Of a stretch of 64,000 nt of DNA, positions 35,831 to 46,001 are shown one piece after another. How positions within the stretch are numbered: position 1 is the stretch's first letter; every line of letters starts with the position of its first letter. The DNA comes from F22 sp963675625. Lineage in GTDB: Bacteria; Bacteroidota; Bacteroidia; Bacteroidales; Bacteroidaceae. The translations under genes were made by a program, and so were the position numbers. The notes under the pieces are model-generated. The model was not told the origin of the DNA. It did not search any database and worked only from the letters and a program-made list of their open reading frames with translations. Location of the stretch: NCBI GenBank assembly GCA_963675625.1, contig OY776497.1:310001-374000 (forward strand), read 5' to 3'.

Positions 35831-38692
35831 ATGAAACATGCATTTGGAAAAGCTACCCTAGCCTTTGTTCTATTCTTAGGCTTCGGGACTAGCTACATGT
35901 CGGCACAAGTGCCTGCACTACCAATGGACAAAGAAGTGCGTGTAGGAAAATTAGACAATGGTCTAACTTACTACATTCGTCACAATGAATTACCAAAAAA
36001 TCGTGTACAATTTCACATCGCACAGAAAGTAGGTGCTATCCTAGAACTTCCACAACAACGGGGACTTGCTCACTTCCTAGAGCATATGTGCTTCAATGGA
36101 ACCCAAAATTTCCCTGGCAATGATAAAGGCCTTGGTATCGTACCTTGGTGTCAAAGTCATAGTCTTGTTTTTGGCCGAGACCTGAATGCCTATACTGGAG
36201 TAGATGAAACAGTGTATCGAATCACAAACGTACCTACTACAGCTCCTAGCGTAGTAGACTCTTGTTTGCTCATCCTACATGATTGGAGTCATGCACTTCT
36301 TCTTGAAAAAGGAGAAATTGACAAAGAACGTGGGGTAATCCGTGAAGAATTACGTAGTCGAGACAATGCACAAATGCGCAACTTGCAAAAGATCGCTGAA
36401 CAAGTATACGGTAAGGACTCGAAATATGCAGACTGCCTTCCTGGTGGTAGCGTAGACGTGGTCAATAATTTTGATCCTAAGGTTTTGCGTGATTACTACC
36501 ATAAATGGTATCGCCCTGATTTGCAAGGTATCATCATTGTTGGTGATATTGATGTAGATAAGATGGAAGCTCGCGTCAAAGAAATGTTTGCTGATGTACC
36601 TGCACCAGTCAACCCAGCAGAACGTATCTATTATCCAGTACCAGACAACGATGATATGATTGTTGCTATTGCAGCAGATAAAGAAGCTACTAGAACGCTA
36701 ACTAGCTTCGAAGTAAAATCTGAACGTATGCCTCGTCAAATGCGTGGTACTATGATGTTTTTAGCACAAGACTACGTGACATCTATGATTAGCTCTATGC
36801 TCAATAAGCGTTACGAAGAATTGGCTCAAAAATCAGATAATCCTCCATATGCATACGCAGGGGCTGATTTCTCTGACTTTTTTCTTTCAAATATGACTAA
36901 GTCAAGCTTTGATGCAACGGCTATTGTGAATGAAAAAGATATCGAAGGTGGATTTAAAGCCCTTGTTCGTGAAGTCTTTCGTGCTGCGAAATTCGGATTT
37001 ACACCTTCTGAATATGCACGTGCTCGCGCAGAATACTTGCGTAAATTAGAATCTATATATAATGACCGTGATAAGCAAAAGAATGGATTCTATGCGCAAC
37101 AATATATCCGTCACTTTATCTCAGGCGATGCAATTCCTAGCATAGAAACTGAATATGCTATGGTCAATCAAATCGCTCCTAAATTGCCAGTTGCTGCTAT
37201 CAATCAAACAATTGCTAGTATATTAAAAGATAAGAAAAACCGCGTGATCACACTGACTATGCCTATCAAGGATAGTGTAACAGTTCCAACTAAGGAAGAC
37301 ATGAAAAAATGGTTTGCTGCAGTTGAATCAGAAGAGCTAACTCCTTATGTGGATGAAGTCATTGATGAGCCATTGATAAGCGAAAACCTTACTCCTGGTA
37401 AAATTGTAAAAACATCAGAAGATAAAACTCTTGGTACAACAACTTGGGAATTTTCTAATGGAGCCAAGGTAATCCTTAAGAAGACAGATTTCAAGAAAGA
37501 TGAAATCATTATGAATGCTTATAGTAAGGGGGGAACTTCTCTATATGGCAAAGACCGCTATTATGATTTTGCTTCAGTAAATGAATCATATAACATCGGG
37601 GGGCTAGGTAAATTTGATGATACCACACTGACTAAACTTCTTTCTGGTAAAATCGCTTCTGTAAAAGCTTCTGTTAATCTTTTCTCAGAAACAATCTCAG
37701 CTAATTGTTCTCCTAAGGATCTTGAAACAATGCTACAGCTGAACTACTTGACATTTACTGCACCACGCAAGGATGATAAAGCTGCTAACTCATACAAGAA
37801 TCGTATGAAAGCTATTCTAGAAAATGCAGAAAAGAACCCTGCAACACATTTCAGTGATAGCTTAACTTACGCACGTTATGGTGATGAAATACACACTCGT
37901 CGCTTCAAAGCTGCTGATCTTGATAAGGTAAATTATGCAAGTACATTGGAACTATACAAAGAACGTTTTGCTAATGCTGGTGACTTCACTTTCTATGTAG
38001 TCGGAAATATTGATCTAGATGCTGCAAAACCATTATTTGAAAAGTATATAGGGTCACTACCTGACAATAAAGTACGCGAAAAAGCCAATCATCACGTTGC
38101 TCATCTTCTAAAGGGACACAGAACCCTTAACTTCTATCAAGAACAAGATATGAAGAAGACTACAGCATTTATTGGATTCAATATGCCTTATGATTATAAT
38201 TTGAAGACTCAACTTATATCATCTATTTATGGTAAGTTGATGGATATTCGTTGCACTGAAACAATGCGAGAAGATGAAGGTGGTACTTATGGTGCATATG
38301 TACGTGGTACTGTAACTGACAAACCAGAGAAACAAGCTGTCTTCTTTATTTACTTTGACACAGATCCAGCAAAATTCGGTCGTCTTACAGAAATTGCTAA
38401 GGAACAAATGAATGACATAGCTGAAAATGGTCCTAAAGAAGTCAACATGAAAAAGGTTCTTCCTCCTATGCTTAAGAAGTTCGAATCTAACTTGAAGGAA
38501 AATAGTTTCTGGATGAATGCTATTGAAGAATACAATCAAGACGGCATTGACAATGTTAATGACTATACTAAAGTCATCAATAGCATTACTAAGAAGGATA
38601 TACAAGATTTCGCTAAAAAGATTGTGAATGCAAAATCTACATGCAACGTCAGCATGACTAGTGCATCTTGTAAAGAAGAAACTTCAAAGTAA
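35831..38692 (+). CDS. M16-family zinc metalloprotease (pitrilysin-like), exported
   Basis: 953 residues with a signal peptide (about 1-25, ending MSAQ). Two M16 halves: the active N-terminal half has the inverted zinc motif HFLEH at 81-85 and the third ligand in VIREELRSRDNAQ; the C-terminal half is inactive, as usual. The length matches single-chain periplasmic M16 proteases of Bacteroidales. It probably degrades peptides in the periplasm. No operon partner; the gap of 125 bases after kdsA shows no clear promoter. Confidence 0.9.
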   Translation: MKHAFGKATLAFVLFLGFGTSYMSAQVPALPMDKEVRVGKLDNGLTYYIRHNELPKNRVQFHIAQKVGAILELPQQRGLAHFLEHMCFNGTQNFPGNDKGLGIVPWCQSHSLVFGRDLNAYTGVDETVYRITNVPTTAPSVVDSCLLILHDWSHALLLEKGEIDKERGVIREELRSRDNAQMRNLQKIAEQVYGKDSKYADCLPGGSVDVVNNFDPKVLRDYYHKWYRPDLQGIIIVGDIDVDKMEARVKEMFADVPAPVNPAERIYYPVPDNDDMIVAIAADKEATRTLTSFEVKSERMPRQMRGTMMFLAQDYVTSMISSMLNKRYEELAQKSDNPPYAYAGADFSDFFLSNMTKSSFDATAIVNEKDIEGGFKALVREVFRAAKFGFTPSEYARARAEYLRKLESIYNDRDKQKNGFYAQQYIRHFISGDAIPSIETEYAMVNQIAPKLPVAAINQTIASILKDKKNRVITLTMPIKDSVTVPTKEDMKKWFAAVESEELTPYVDEVIDEPLISENLTPGKIVKTSEDKTLGTTTWEFSNGAKVILKKTDFKKDEIIMNAYSKGGTSLYGKDRYYDFASVNESYNIGGLGKFDDTTLTKLLSGKIASVKASVNLFSETISANCSPKDLETMLQLNYLTFTAPRKDDKAANSYKNRMKAILENAEKNPATHFSDSLTYARYGDEIHTRRFKAADLDKVNYASTLELYKERFANAGDFTFYVVGNIDLDAAKPLFEKYIGSLPDNKVREKANHHVAHLLKGHRTLNFYQEQDMKKTTAFIGFNMPYDYNLKTQLISSIYGKLMDIRCTETMREDEGGTYGAYVRGTVTDKPEKQAVFFIYFDTDPAKFGRLTEIAKEQMNDIAENGPKEVNMKKVLPPMLKKFESNLKENSFWMNAIEEYNQDGIDNVNDYTKVINSITKKDIQDFAKKIVNAKSTCNVSMTSASCKEETSK

Positions 38693-38762
38693 TTTGTCAT
38701 AACATAAACTTGACTATTGACAATTTATATTGAGTTATTCAATAGTTAGTTCTAAACAATAT

Positions 38763-38796
38763 ACGGGTCATAGGATAATCAAATCCTATGACCCGT
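38763..38796 (+). terminator. terminator after the M16 protease gene
   Basis: ACGGGTCATAGGA with its complement (13 bp) around an 8-base loop, followed by TTTCTTTCTT. Confidence 0.85.
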
Positions 38797-38978
38797 TTTC
38801 TTTCTTGCTATGACTTATACTCAACAAAATTTACATCAGTATTAGCCTTTAGAAGCATTAATATATAAAATCGTAAAAGTAAGCGTTATATTGCTTTACT
38901 ACAATGTAAAACAAATCAGTACAACTAAGTTGAGCATGTAACCTACTCCTATAAACGACATTATTAAATAAGAGCTAT

Positions 38979-39070
38979 CTACTATACATATGTAGTAAGA
39001 TCTACTATTCATGTATAGCAAATCCTACTACTCATGTGTAGGAGATATTACTACTCATGTATAGCAGGTA
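38979..39070. repeat. four tandem 23-bp repeats, each with CTAC...GTAG-like dyad
   Basis: Units at 38979-39001, 39002-39024, 39025-39047 and 39048-39070 follow each other without gaps. The shared core is CTACTAyTCATGTrTAG, then six variable bases. Units 1 and 3 contain CTAC and GTAG half sites; units 2 and 4 have the related TATAG. The 23-base period is not a multiple of 3, so it is not coding, and it is close to two DNA turns. The 530-base gap (38693-39224) around it holds only the M16 terminator and a 7-bp hairpin at 39095-39119. This may be a tandem operator or a decaying repeat. Confidence 0.85.
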
Positions 39071-39224
39071 ATTTGCAATTAATTAAAACATGATACTAAT
39101 AGAAAAGAGTACTATTAGTGGGAGTATACACATCAAAGATCGGTAAATCCACAGTAAGACAACAAGTACAAATATGTTTTAGCCATTGACTTCAAAAAGG
39201 CCTCAGAGAGAGAGCTGTTTGTAG

Positions 39225-40082
39225 CTATTTTCGCGCCTGTTCATTGAAAAAATATTCCAATTTATGTGTGCCATATTGAGGTGATCGCATATCCATCACC
39301 ATCGTAGTCATGAAAAATTCCAAAGGTCCGTAAGTTTTGGAATTGGTACATGTACGCAACACCCAGAGCGTCGTTCTTCTAATCCATTCTGGCAGATAAA
39401 GCACCTTCACAGGCTTAGAATATGCCTTAAATGCTAACTCTGCAATGGCGTTTTGTGACAGTATATCTGGTCCTCCCACATTGATCTCCTTTTCTTTCGA
39501 ATTGATAGCGTCGATGCACACTTTAGCCAAGTCCTCACCATGAATAGGGTTTAAACAAAGCTTTCCATCACCAAAAAGATAAACCGTTCCACTCTTTGCC
39601 ATTTTAAGAAAATCACCCATATCCGAAAAAAAACCGTTGGGGCGAATGATGCAATAATCTAGACCAGACGCTTTAAGATAATCAACCAATTTCTCTTTTG
39701 CATCACATATTTTCAGATCTCGTAGCTTGTCTCCATGCAAAACCGATACATAGATAAACTTCCTTACCCCGCTTGCTTTCGCCTCCTTTATCAAATTGAC
39801 GTTAGCTTGATAATCGACATCCATGTAAGTGAGACCATCCTTTTGCCGAGTGATACCAATGCTACTGATGACCACATCTACCCCTAGACACAAATGTTTC
39901 AGTGTCTCTGGTTGGGTAACCTCCGCTTCAACAATTTCCATGTTGGGATTACTCACTTTCACTTTCTGCTTATTGCGAACTACAATTCTTGTGCTAAAAC
40001 ATTCCGAGTATTCTAACTCCCGCATGATATATCCGCCAAGATAGCCAGTTGCTCCTGCCACCAAAACCTTTTGTTTATTCAT
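39225..40082 (-). CDS. NmrA/atypical SDR-family NAD(P)-binding protein
   Basis: 285 residues. The Rossmann start VLVAGATGYLGGYIMREL has the GxTGxxG dinucleotide motif of atypical SDRs; VDVVISSIGITRQKDG and GVRKFIYVSVLHG follow. The usual catalytic YxxxK is not evident, so it may be a redox sensor or a reductase with a different mechanism. Function unknown. It stands alone, next to the 23-bp repeat array; only a weak -7 (TATCTTTA) is seen upstream. Confidence 0.75.
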   Translation of the reverse strand: MNKQKVLVAGATGYLGGYIMRELEYSECFSTRIVVRNKQKVKVSNPNMEIVEAEVTQPETLKHLCLGVDVVISSIGITRQKDGLTYMDVDYQANVNLIKEAKASGVRKFIYVSVLHGDKLRDLKICDAKEKLVDYLKASGLDYCIIRPNGFFSDMGDFLKMAKSGTVYLFGDGKLCLNPIHGEDLAKVCIDAINSKEKEINVGGPDILSQNAIAELAFKAYSKPVKVLYLPEWIRRTTLWVLRTCTNSKTYGPLEFFMTTMVMDMRSPQYGTHKLEYFFNEQARK

Positions 40083-40242
40083 AATTTCTTTTGATTCTAT
40101 ATAAAGATAAATCTATTAAGAGAACTATTGACATTCGTCAACAATAAACACTTTTCTTTTGGCTCCACTCAATATACAACAGTTAGACGCTCCCAAAAAA
40201 CATCCCCCCATACTGATTTATAATATGTTGGAATAGAAAGTA

Positions 40243-41055
40243 TCAATAGATTCCTATAGCATCCGCTTCAATCCATCCCACTTTACCATCTAATAATTGA
40301 ATTTCTTTCCACGAAGACATGCTGCCATCTTTAATTTCGACCTTACTACCTTCATGTAACACAAATTGTTCATTGCTACCAGTACCAGGAGCCGAATAGA
40401 CGGTTACTGTAGGGCGCAAGACTATGGCATGATTTTGAAGTAATAAATAGTGTTTTTGATGTGCAGCTGATAAGTTTGCAACAACTGCCACAACAATAAA
40501 TACGAATGTCAATAGAAATGAGACTCTTCGGATATTATATTCACGACTCCAAAAATATAAGCAGAAACTTGCAATAGCTAATACAAAAAACACAATACCC
40601 AAAATCCCCCAAGTGGACAAATTCATAGAATAAATGACATCATCTGCCCAATTCTTTAAAAAGATTTGAGGCACATCTTCTATTTTATCTACAATTTTAG
40701 CATTAGACATCGCTAAATTTGCTTTAATATCTTCATCAGCTGGAGTAAGCTTCAAAGCCTTTTCGTAATTTAAAATTGCCATACCCAACTTTTCAGATTT
40801 ATAATAAGCATTGCCTAAATTATAATACACATCAGCTGACACACCTTGGTATTTAAGTACCCCCTCATATTGAGTGATTGCTTGAGCAAATTCACCTTTT
40901 TCATAAGCAGTGTCACCCATTGCTTTAGAGTATGTACCTGCAGGAGAAGGCTCCTGATCAGTTCGTTCTTTCTGTGCCCACACACTTTGTGGATTCAAAA
41001 TTAAAACTAATTGCGCTATAAGCGCTATGGAAAATATACGAATAACTTGTTTCAT
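40243..41055 (-). CDS. batE: BatE: TPR and SH3-like membrane protein of the Bat operon
   Basis: 270 residues. A signal peptide (about 1-27, ending VWAQ) is followed by TPR units (AYEKGEFAQAITQYEGVL, YYNLGNAYYKSEKLGMAILNYEKAL), two membrane segments (about 146-165 and 175-195) and a C-terminal SH3-like domain (HEGSKVEIKDGSMSSWKEIQL). This matches Bacteroidota BatE. It probably scaffolds the Bat complex in the periplasm; the exact role is unknown. It is the last gene of the operon, 29 bases after batD. Confidence 0.85.
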   Translation of the reverse strand: MKQVIRIFSIALIAQLVLILNPQSVWAQKERTDQEPSPAGTYSKAMGDTAYEKGEFAQAITQYEGVLKYQGVSADVYYNLGNAYYKSEKLGMAILNYEKALKLTPADEDIKANLAMSNAKIVDKIEDVPQIFLKNWADDVIYSMNLSTWGILGIVFFVLAIASFCLYFWSREYNIRRVSFLLTFVFIVVAVVANLSAAHQKHYLLLQNHAIVLRPTVTVYSAPGTGSNEQFVLHEGSKVEIKDGSMSSWKEIQLLDGKVGWIEADAIGIY

Positions 41056-41084
41056 CGTTACTTATTATCTCAAGACGTTATTTC

Positions 41085-42983
41085 TTACTTTAATACTCCT
41101 TCCATATCTGCAATCACGCGGATAGCTTCTTGGTATATCTTATCCATTTCACTATCCTTATCCGAAGATGGAGCAAAACGAGCAAATTCACAGTTGTCAA
41201 GCAACTTTATAAAGGCTGATACAAGGGTACCCGGCACAGTAGCAGCTACAAGTTTGTCTGCAATATTGTCTTTACTCAATTCTGAAATAGGCATAGCCAA
41301 CTTATCACTTGTATATCCCCAAAGTGCCTTGAGGACTTCATCATAGAACGCTTCATTATCTTTGCTATGAAGTAATTTACCGGCAACTTTCAAACGTTTT
41401 ACCGCGACTTTGTTTGCCTTTTTATTACGCTGTCTCTTTACATCTGATTGAACTACTGCTTGACGACGTCCAAGAATGACTGCAATAATAGCACCTATAA
41501 ATGGAATAAGATAACACAATACATAAGACATACTTCCGTACCAAATATCAGAGGTGTTTTTCAAAGAGACTGTTCCTCGGTGAATATATCTGATATCTTT
41601 TCCCAATACACGAACTTCCTCTTTATCTTTTGTATAGTCACCTACAACAACAGGAGCAGCATCACCACCTTTACTAGGTAAAACCTTCAATGTATGAGGA
41701 GCTGTATGCAAAGTCACATATTTTTTCTGTTTTGTGTCATAATAAACAAGGTCTACTGCAGGAATAGTAAAGTCTCCAGCATAACGTGGTATAGCCAAAT
41801 ACTCAATGGAACGGCTTCCCTTTTGACCTTGCGCAGTCAAAACAAAAGAATCTGTTGCTTTAGGATCATATGCTTCAAAATCGGCTGGCCAATCAATCTT
41901 TGGGTTATTAATTAACTTCAAGTTACCCACCCCGGAGATTTTCAACTTTAAAGTAACCGCTTCATTTGCGTGAACCTCTTCTGGCGACACACTATCTTCC
42001 AATGTGAAATCATAACCAACAGCACCAGAGAAGCCAGCTGGTCTAGTTGGCAAGGCTGCAACATGAATGGTCAATTTGGGAGTCAACAAGACTTTTCTAA
42101 TTTGACGCCCCATTGAACCACCGTTGAAAAATGAATCAAAAGGATCTGCATCGGGATCTTGGACCAACACAATGGCATCAAAGCGAGCAGGTGCAATTTC
42201 TAAATCTCCCGATTGTTGTGGGAATAGAACAAATTGACGATATATAGCCGTGTTATAATTCCTTCCATTATAGTGCTCTCTTGTCCACTGAGTACTACTT
42301 CCCTTTTCAACTTCTTGCGAATGAAAGCCCTTAAAATCGGGTAGCTTTACGTTCTCAAAACTACGTAAATCTGTAGCTGAATATATCTTATAACTTAACA
42401 AAAATGCCTCTTGTTCTTGCACCTTTGTCTGACTAACTATAGCACGGATAAACAAATCATTGGACTTATTACCAGAACTTGTTTGTTTACTACCCGAAGT
42501 CTCTTTTTTATTTACCGATGAGGTATTACTTTTACCTTGTGGATCAATCCCTCCTGCTTGATCTTGGGGAAGCACTTTAATGGTCAATGCATTGCTTCTC
42601 AATTTACTAGACTTATGAACAGCTGATGCTACACCAAGCTGGAAATTACCAGCTTTATCAGCTCGCAACATATAAGTAATAGTCAAACGACTTTCTCTAT
42701 TCATCTTACCATTGATAAAAGAGATATTACTGCTACGCGATTCAGATGGGCCAAACAATACTGTTAAACCATCAATATCCATGTTAGGCACCTGGATATT
42801 CTTAGCATTTTGCGTATTCAACTCAAATGTAACGCGAATACGCTCACCAACCACCGCGGGATTAGGTTGCGCAGAGGCCTGAATAGTAGGTTGTTCATCA
42901 GCACGTAGCGATTGCATGGGTATAGCGCATATAAGCATACATAAAATGCCTGCCAAACTAAACCATCTTTTCGTTTGTTTCAT
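41085..42983 (-). CDS. batD: BatD: aerotolerance-operon membrane protein
   Basis: 632 residues from the ATG at 42983; an ATG at 43001 is in frame but adds six residues without benefit. A signal peptide (ending LRAD), a large beta-rich periplasmic region beginning PTIQASAQPNPAVVGERIRVTF (the BatD start), and a membrane segment near residue 485 (MSYVLCYLIPFIGAIIAVIL) are seen, then a cytoplasmic tail. A polar Ser/Lys-rich linker is at about 155-175. In Bacteroides fragilis the bat genes promote survival in air. Confidence 0.88.
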   Translation of the reverse strand: MKQTKRWFSLAGILCMLICAIPMQSLRADEQPTIQASAQPNPAVVGERIRVTFELNTQNAKNIQVPNMDIDGLTVLFGPSESRSSNISFINGKMNRESRLTITYMLRADKAGNFQLGVASAVHKSSKLRSNALTIKVLPQDQAGGIDPQGKSNTSSVNKKETSGSKQTSSGNKSNDLFIRAIVSQTKVQEQEAFLLSYKIYSATDLRSFENVKLPDFKGFHSQEVEKGSSTQWTREHYNGRNYNTAIYRQFVLFPQQSGDLEIAPARFDAIVLVQDPDADPFDSFFNGGSMGRQIRKVLLTPKLTIHVAALPTRPAGFSGAVGYDFTLEDSVSPEEVHANEAVTLKLKISGVGNLKLINNPKIDWPADFEAYDPKATDSFVLTAQGQKGSRSIEYLAIPRYAGDFTIPAVDLVYYDTKQKKYVTLHTAPHTLKVLPSKGGDAAPVVVGDYTKDKEEVRVLGKDIRYIHRGTVSLKNTSDIWYGSMSYVLCYLIPFIGAIIAVILGRRQAVVQSDVKRQRNKKANKVAVKRLKVAGKLLHSKDNEAFYDEVLKALWGYTSDKLAMPISELSKDNIADKLVAATVPGTLVSAFIKLLDNCEFARFAPSSDKDSEMDKIYQEAIRVIADMEGVLK

Positions 42984-43025
42984 TATTGATAAATCTTTCA
43001 TTGTGTATAGCTATCTTTTACTTCT

Positions 43026-44957
43026 CTACCAATCTTTTCCAAGTGGACGACCAGAAACAGCAGCTTTACGTTTCTTGACCTTGTCTTGAATACGTTTTTC
43101 ATCGCGCATTGCCGATTGTAACATTTGCTCAGCATTCTGCTTAGACATCTTTGGTTTCTGTCCTTGCTGTTGCTGTTGTTGCTGTTTATCTTGCTTATCT
43201 TTATTTTGATTCTGTTTTTTAGGATCGTCCTTCTTTTGATCTTGTTTATTCTGATCCTTTTTATCGTCCTTCTTCTTATCCTTATTTTGTTTGTCTTTGT
43301 CCTTATTCTTATCTTGCTTTTTCTGTTGCTGTTGTTGATCTTTCAGCAATTTTTGTGCTAGAGCTAAATTATAGCGTGTTTCTTCATCTTTAGGATTATC
43401 ACGAAGACTCTGCTTAAAACATTCAACAGCTTGTTTGTAGTTTTTAGCCGCCATAGACATCACTCCCATATTGTGATAATTCATAGCATGTTGTTCACGT
43501 AGCATTTTATCTCCAGCTGCTTGCTGTTGGGCATCAACTGAATTTTTCAACTGCTGTACCCCTCCCAACATCAATGCTTGATTCAGATTGTACTTAGCGA
43601 CTCCATTTTTAGGATCCTTATCTACAGCTTTCATAAAACAAGTTTGAGCCTCAGTCATCAAACTATCTTTTAAATAGTGATTACCTTTTCTTAATAGACG
43701 TCGAATTTCACGATCTGTTTTTTTATTAAAAGCTTGTTCACTTTGATCAGGACCTTTCACCTGTACTTCAAAGTGTACTTGTTGTTGTGGGGATTGCTTA
43801 TTAGGAAGATTGTTTCCAGAACGCACTTGCGGCATATTTTGAGCATAAAGGGGACTGATCATCGTGCTCATTCCACCAAATGCGATCAACGCTAAAATCA
43901 TCTTTATAGTAGATGACTTTTTAGTTGACAGATGTGAACGAAAAAGATGAATATTCTCAAAACGACGGTTTCGTTTCTCTAAAATCAGCAATTCTATCAC
44001 GAGTAATACTAAAATAATCCAAGCAATATATGGGAACTGCTCATTATAAGCTGTAAATGTTTTACTTTCAATATCTGTCTTAGCTAAACCATCAATTTCC
44101 TTGAGTAAACGTTTTTGTGCAGCATTACTATTATCGACATGAAGATATAATCCTTGTCCAGCTTTCGCTAAATCTTGACACATCTTTTCATTCAACTTAG
44201 TGACCACCACTTTTCCGTCTTTGTCTTTACGAAAATCACCACTTCCATCTTCCATCGGAATAGGAGCTCCATCTCGCGAGCCAATACCTAAGATTTCTAG
44301 CTTAATACCGAGGTCGGCTGCCTGCTTAGCTGCTTGTTCTGCACCAGACTCATGATTTTCTCCATCAGTAATCAATACTATTGCACGACTAACTCCTTCT
44401 TGCGGAGTAAAGCTTCTGGATGCCAATTGAATGGCCTTTCCTAAAGCGGTGCCTTGACGTTCTATCATTGTCGGATCAATAGTCTCTAAAAACATTTTGG
44501 CAGAAACGAAATCACTGGTTATAGGCAATTGAGTATATGCCTCTCCAGCAAAGACTATCAAGCCTACTTTATCATCATGAAGATTTTCGACTAGCTTTGA
44601 GATCAAACGCTTGGCCTTCATCAAACGACTTGGTGCAATGTCTTGAGCTAGCATAGAATTGGAAATATCCAGTGCTATGACAACTTCCACACCATGTTTC
44701 TTTACTTTTTCTAATTTGGCACCAAATTGAGGACGTGCTAACAAGAGGCTTACTAAAGCCAATACAACAGTCATCATCCAATACTTTATACTTGGACGAT
44801 ACTTGGACACTTGAGGCATCAAGGTCGACAACAATTCTAAATCACCAAAGCTCTTTAAAGCTTGACGACGTTGATATATGCTCCAAAAATAATACACAAC
44901 AAGAATGGGTATTACGAGCAATATATATAGGTATTCTGGACTTTCAAATCTAAACAT
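43026..44957 (-). CDS. batB: BatB-BatC fusion: VWA membrane protein with TPR and charged tail
   Basis: 643 residues from the ATG at 44957 (an upstream GTG at 44966 also lies in frame). N-terminal membrane segments (about 10-24 and 60-74) precede a VWA domain with MIDAS DISNS at 97-101, then a membrane helix (309-326): together a complete BatB. After it, residues 351-373 form a second hydrophobic segment ending LYAQ, like a signal peptide, and then TPR units (about 410-540) and a Lys/Asp/Gln-rich low-complexity tail (about 540-610), which are BatC. In B. fragilis these are separate genes. The batA stop is 12 bases upstream. Confidence 0.9.
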   Translation of the reverse strand: MFRFESPEYLYILLVIPILVVYYFWSIYQRRQALKSFGDLELLSTLMPQVSKYRPSIKYWMMTVVLALVSLLLARPQFGAKLEKVKKHGVEVVIALDISNSMLAQDIAPSRLMKAKRLISKLVENLHDDKVGLIVFAGEAYTQLPITSDFVSAKMFLETIDPTMIERQGTALGKAIQLASRSFTPQEGVSRAIVLITDGENHESGAEQAAKQAADLGIKLEILGIGSRDGAPIPMEDGSGDFRKDKDGKVVVTKLNEKMCQDLAKAGQGLYLHVDNSNAAQKRLLKEIDGLAKTDIESKTFTAYNEQFPYIAWIILVLLVIELLILEKRNRRFENIHLFRSHLSTKKSSTIKMILALIAFGGMSTMISPLYAQNMPQVRSGNNLPNKQSPQQQVHFEVQVKGPDQSEQAFNKKTDREIRRLLRKGNHYLKDSLMTEAQTCFMKAVDKDPKNGVAKYNLNQALMLGGVQQLKNSVDAQQQAAGDKMLREQHAMNYHNMGVMSMAAKNYKQAVECFKQSLRDNPKDEETRYNLALAQKLLKDQQQQQKKQDKNKDKDKQNKDKKKDDKKDQNKQDQKKDDPKKQNQNKDKQDKQQQQQQQGQKPKMSKQNAEQMLQSAMRDEKRIQDKVKKRKAAVSGRPLGKDW

Positions 44958-44968
44958 AATGGTCACAT

Positions 44969-45952
44969 TTATGGTGTTTTACGCAACACAATATAACGAA
45001 CAGCCACCTCAGATGCTATACACAATAGAGCCAATAAAGCAAACCATTGGTATTCATCATCACGCTTCGTATATTCCTTTACACTCAACTTAGTTTTTTC
45101 CAACTTATCAATCTCTTCATACACTTCTTTCAACTTATCGTTGGATGTGGCACGAAAGTATTCACCATTAGTATCATGAGCAATTTGAGTCAAGGTCTTT
45201 TCGTCAATTTCTACAGGAACTTGAATATACTTGACTCCCATCTGTGTAGGATATGGATAACGTGCCATCCCATTGGTACCGACACCAATGGTATATATAC
45301 GTATGCCAAATGTAGAAGCGATTTCAGCGGCAGTTAAAGGGGAAATATCTCCTCTATTGTTCGTTCCATCTGTCAACAAAATAATGACTTTAGATTTTGC
45401 TTTGCTATTTTTCAAACGACTAACTGCGTTAGCAATACCCATTCCGACGGCAGTACCATCTTCCAACAAACCTGTTTGAACCTGCTGTAAAAGATTAATA
45501 AGTACCGCATGATCTACAGTCAAAGGACATTGTGTAAATGATTCTCCAGCAAAAATAGTCAAACCAATATTATCATTGGGGCGCCCATTAATAAATTGGG
45601 CTGCTACACTTTTAGCTGCTTCCAAACGATTGGGACTCAAATCCTCTGCCAACATAGAAGTTGAAACATCGATAGCCATCATGATGTCAATACCTTCAAT
45701 ATTACTTTTTTGCAGTTTATCCATGCTTTGGGGCCGCGCCAAAATGATGACGACTAAAATTAATGTCAAAACTCGTAATGCAAAAGGTGCATGCAAGAGG
45801 TATTCTTTCCAGCTATGCCCCATGTGCTCAAATGGTTGTGTATCGCTAATCTGCATTGTAGCATGCAGATGACGACACCTCATCCCATACCACACTATGT
45901 ATGGAATGAGAAAAAGGAGTAAAAACAAGTATTCTATATGTGCAAAAACCAT
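44969..45952 (-). CDS. batA: BatA: VWA-domain membrane protein
   Basis: 327 residues. Two N-terminal membrane segments and the BatA ...ILARPQ... linker precede a VWA domain with MIDAS DVSTS at about residues 93-97 and the VKYIQVPVEID loop; a C-terminal membrane helix ends the protein. The paralogous architecture to BatB is clear. It is thought to bind partner proteins through a metal-dependent site in the periplasm. It follows the membrane accessory protein by 49 bases. Confidence 0.92.
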   Translation of the reverse strand: MVFAHIEYLFLLLFLIPYIVWYGMRCRHLHATMQISDTQPFEHMGHSWKEYLLHAPFALRVLTLILVVIILARPQSMDKLQKSNIEGIDIMMAIDVSTSMLAEDLSPNRLEAAKSVAAQFINGRPNDNIGLTIFAGESFTQCPLTVDHAVLINLLQQVQTGLLEDGTAVGMGIANAVSRLKNSKAKSKVIILLTDGTNNRGDISPLTAAEIASTFGIRIYTIGVGTNGMARYPYPTQMGVKYIQVPVEIDEKTLTQIAHDTNGEYFRATSNDKLKEVYEEIDKLEKTKLSVKEYTKRDDEYQWFALLALLCIASEVAVRYIVLRKTP

Positions 45953-46001
45953 AATATACTTCTTTATTCTTTATGATTGTTCGATTAAATACAACTTTTA
46001 T

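Noticed and set aside
39159..39247. Plus-strand fragment reading ...KYVLAIDFKKASEREL... that resembles a protein remnant
   Set aside because: Only about 29 residues, no start codon, preceded by stops, and it overlaps the NmrA-like gene end; too weak to call a pseudogene.
43125..43361. Plus-strand 78-residue leucine/isoleucine-rich frame that looks like a membrane protein
   Set aside because: It is the antisense of the Lys/Asp/Gln-rich tail of the BatB-BatC protein; the composition follows from the complement.
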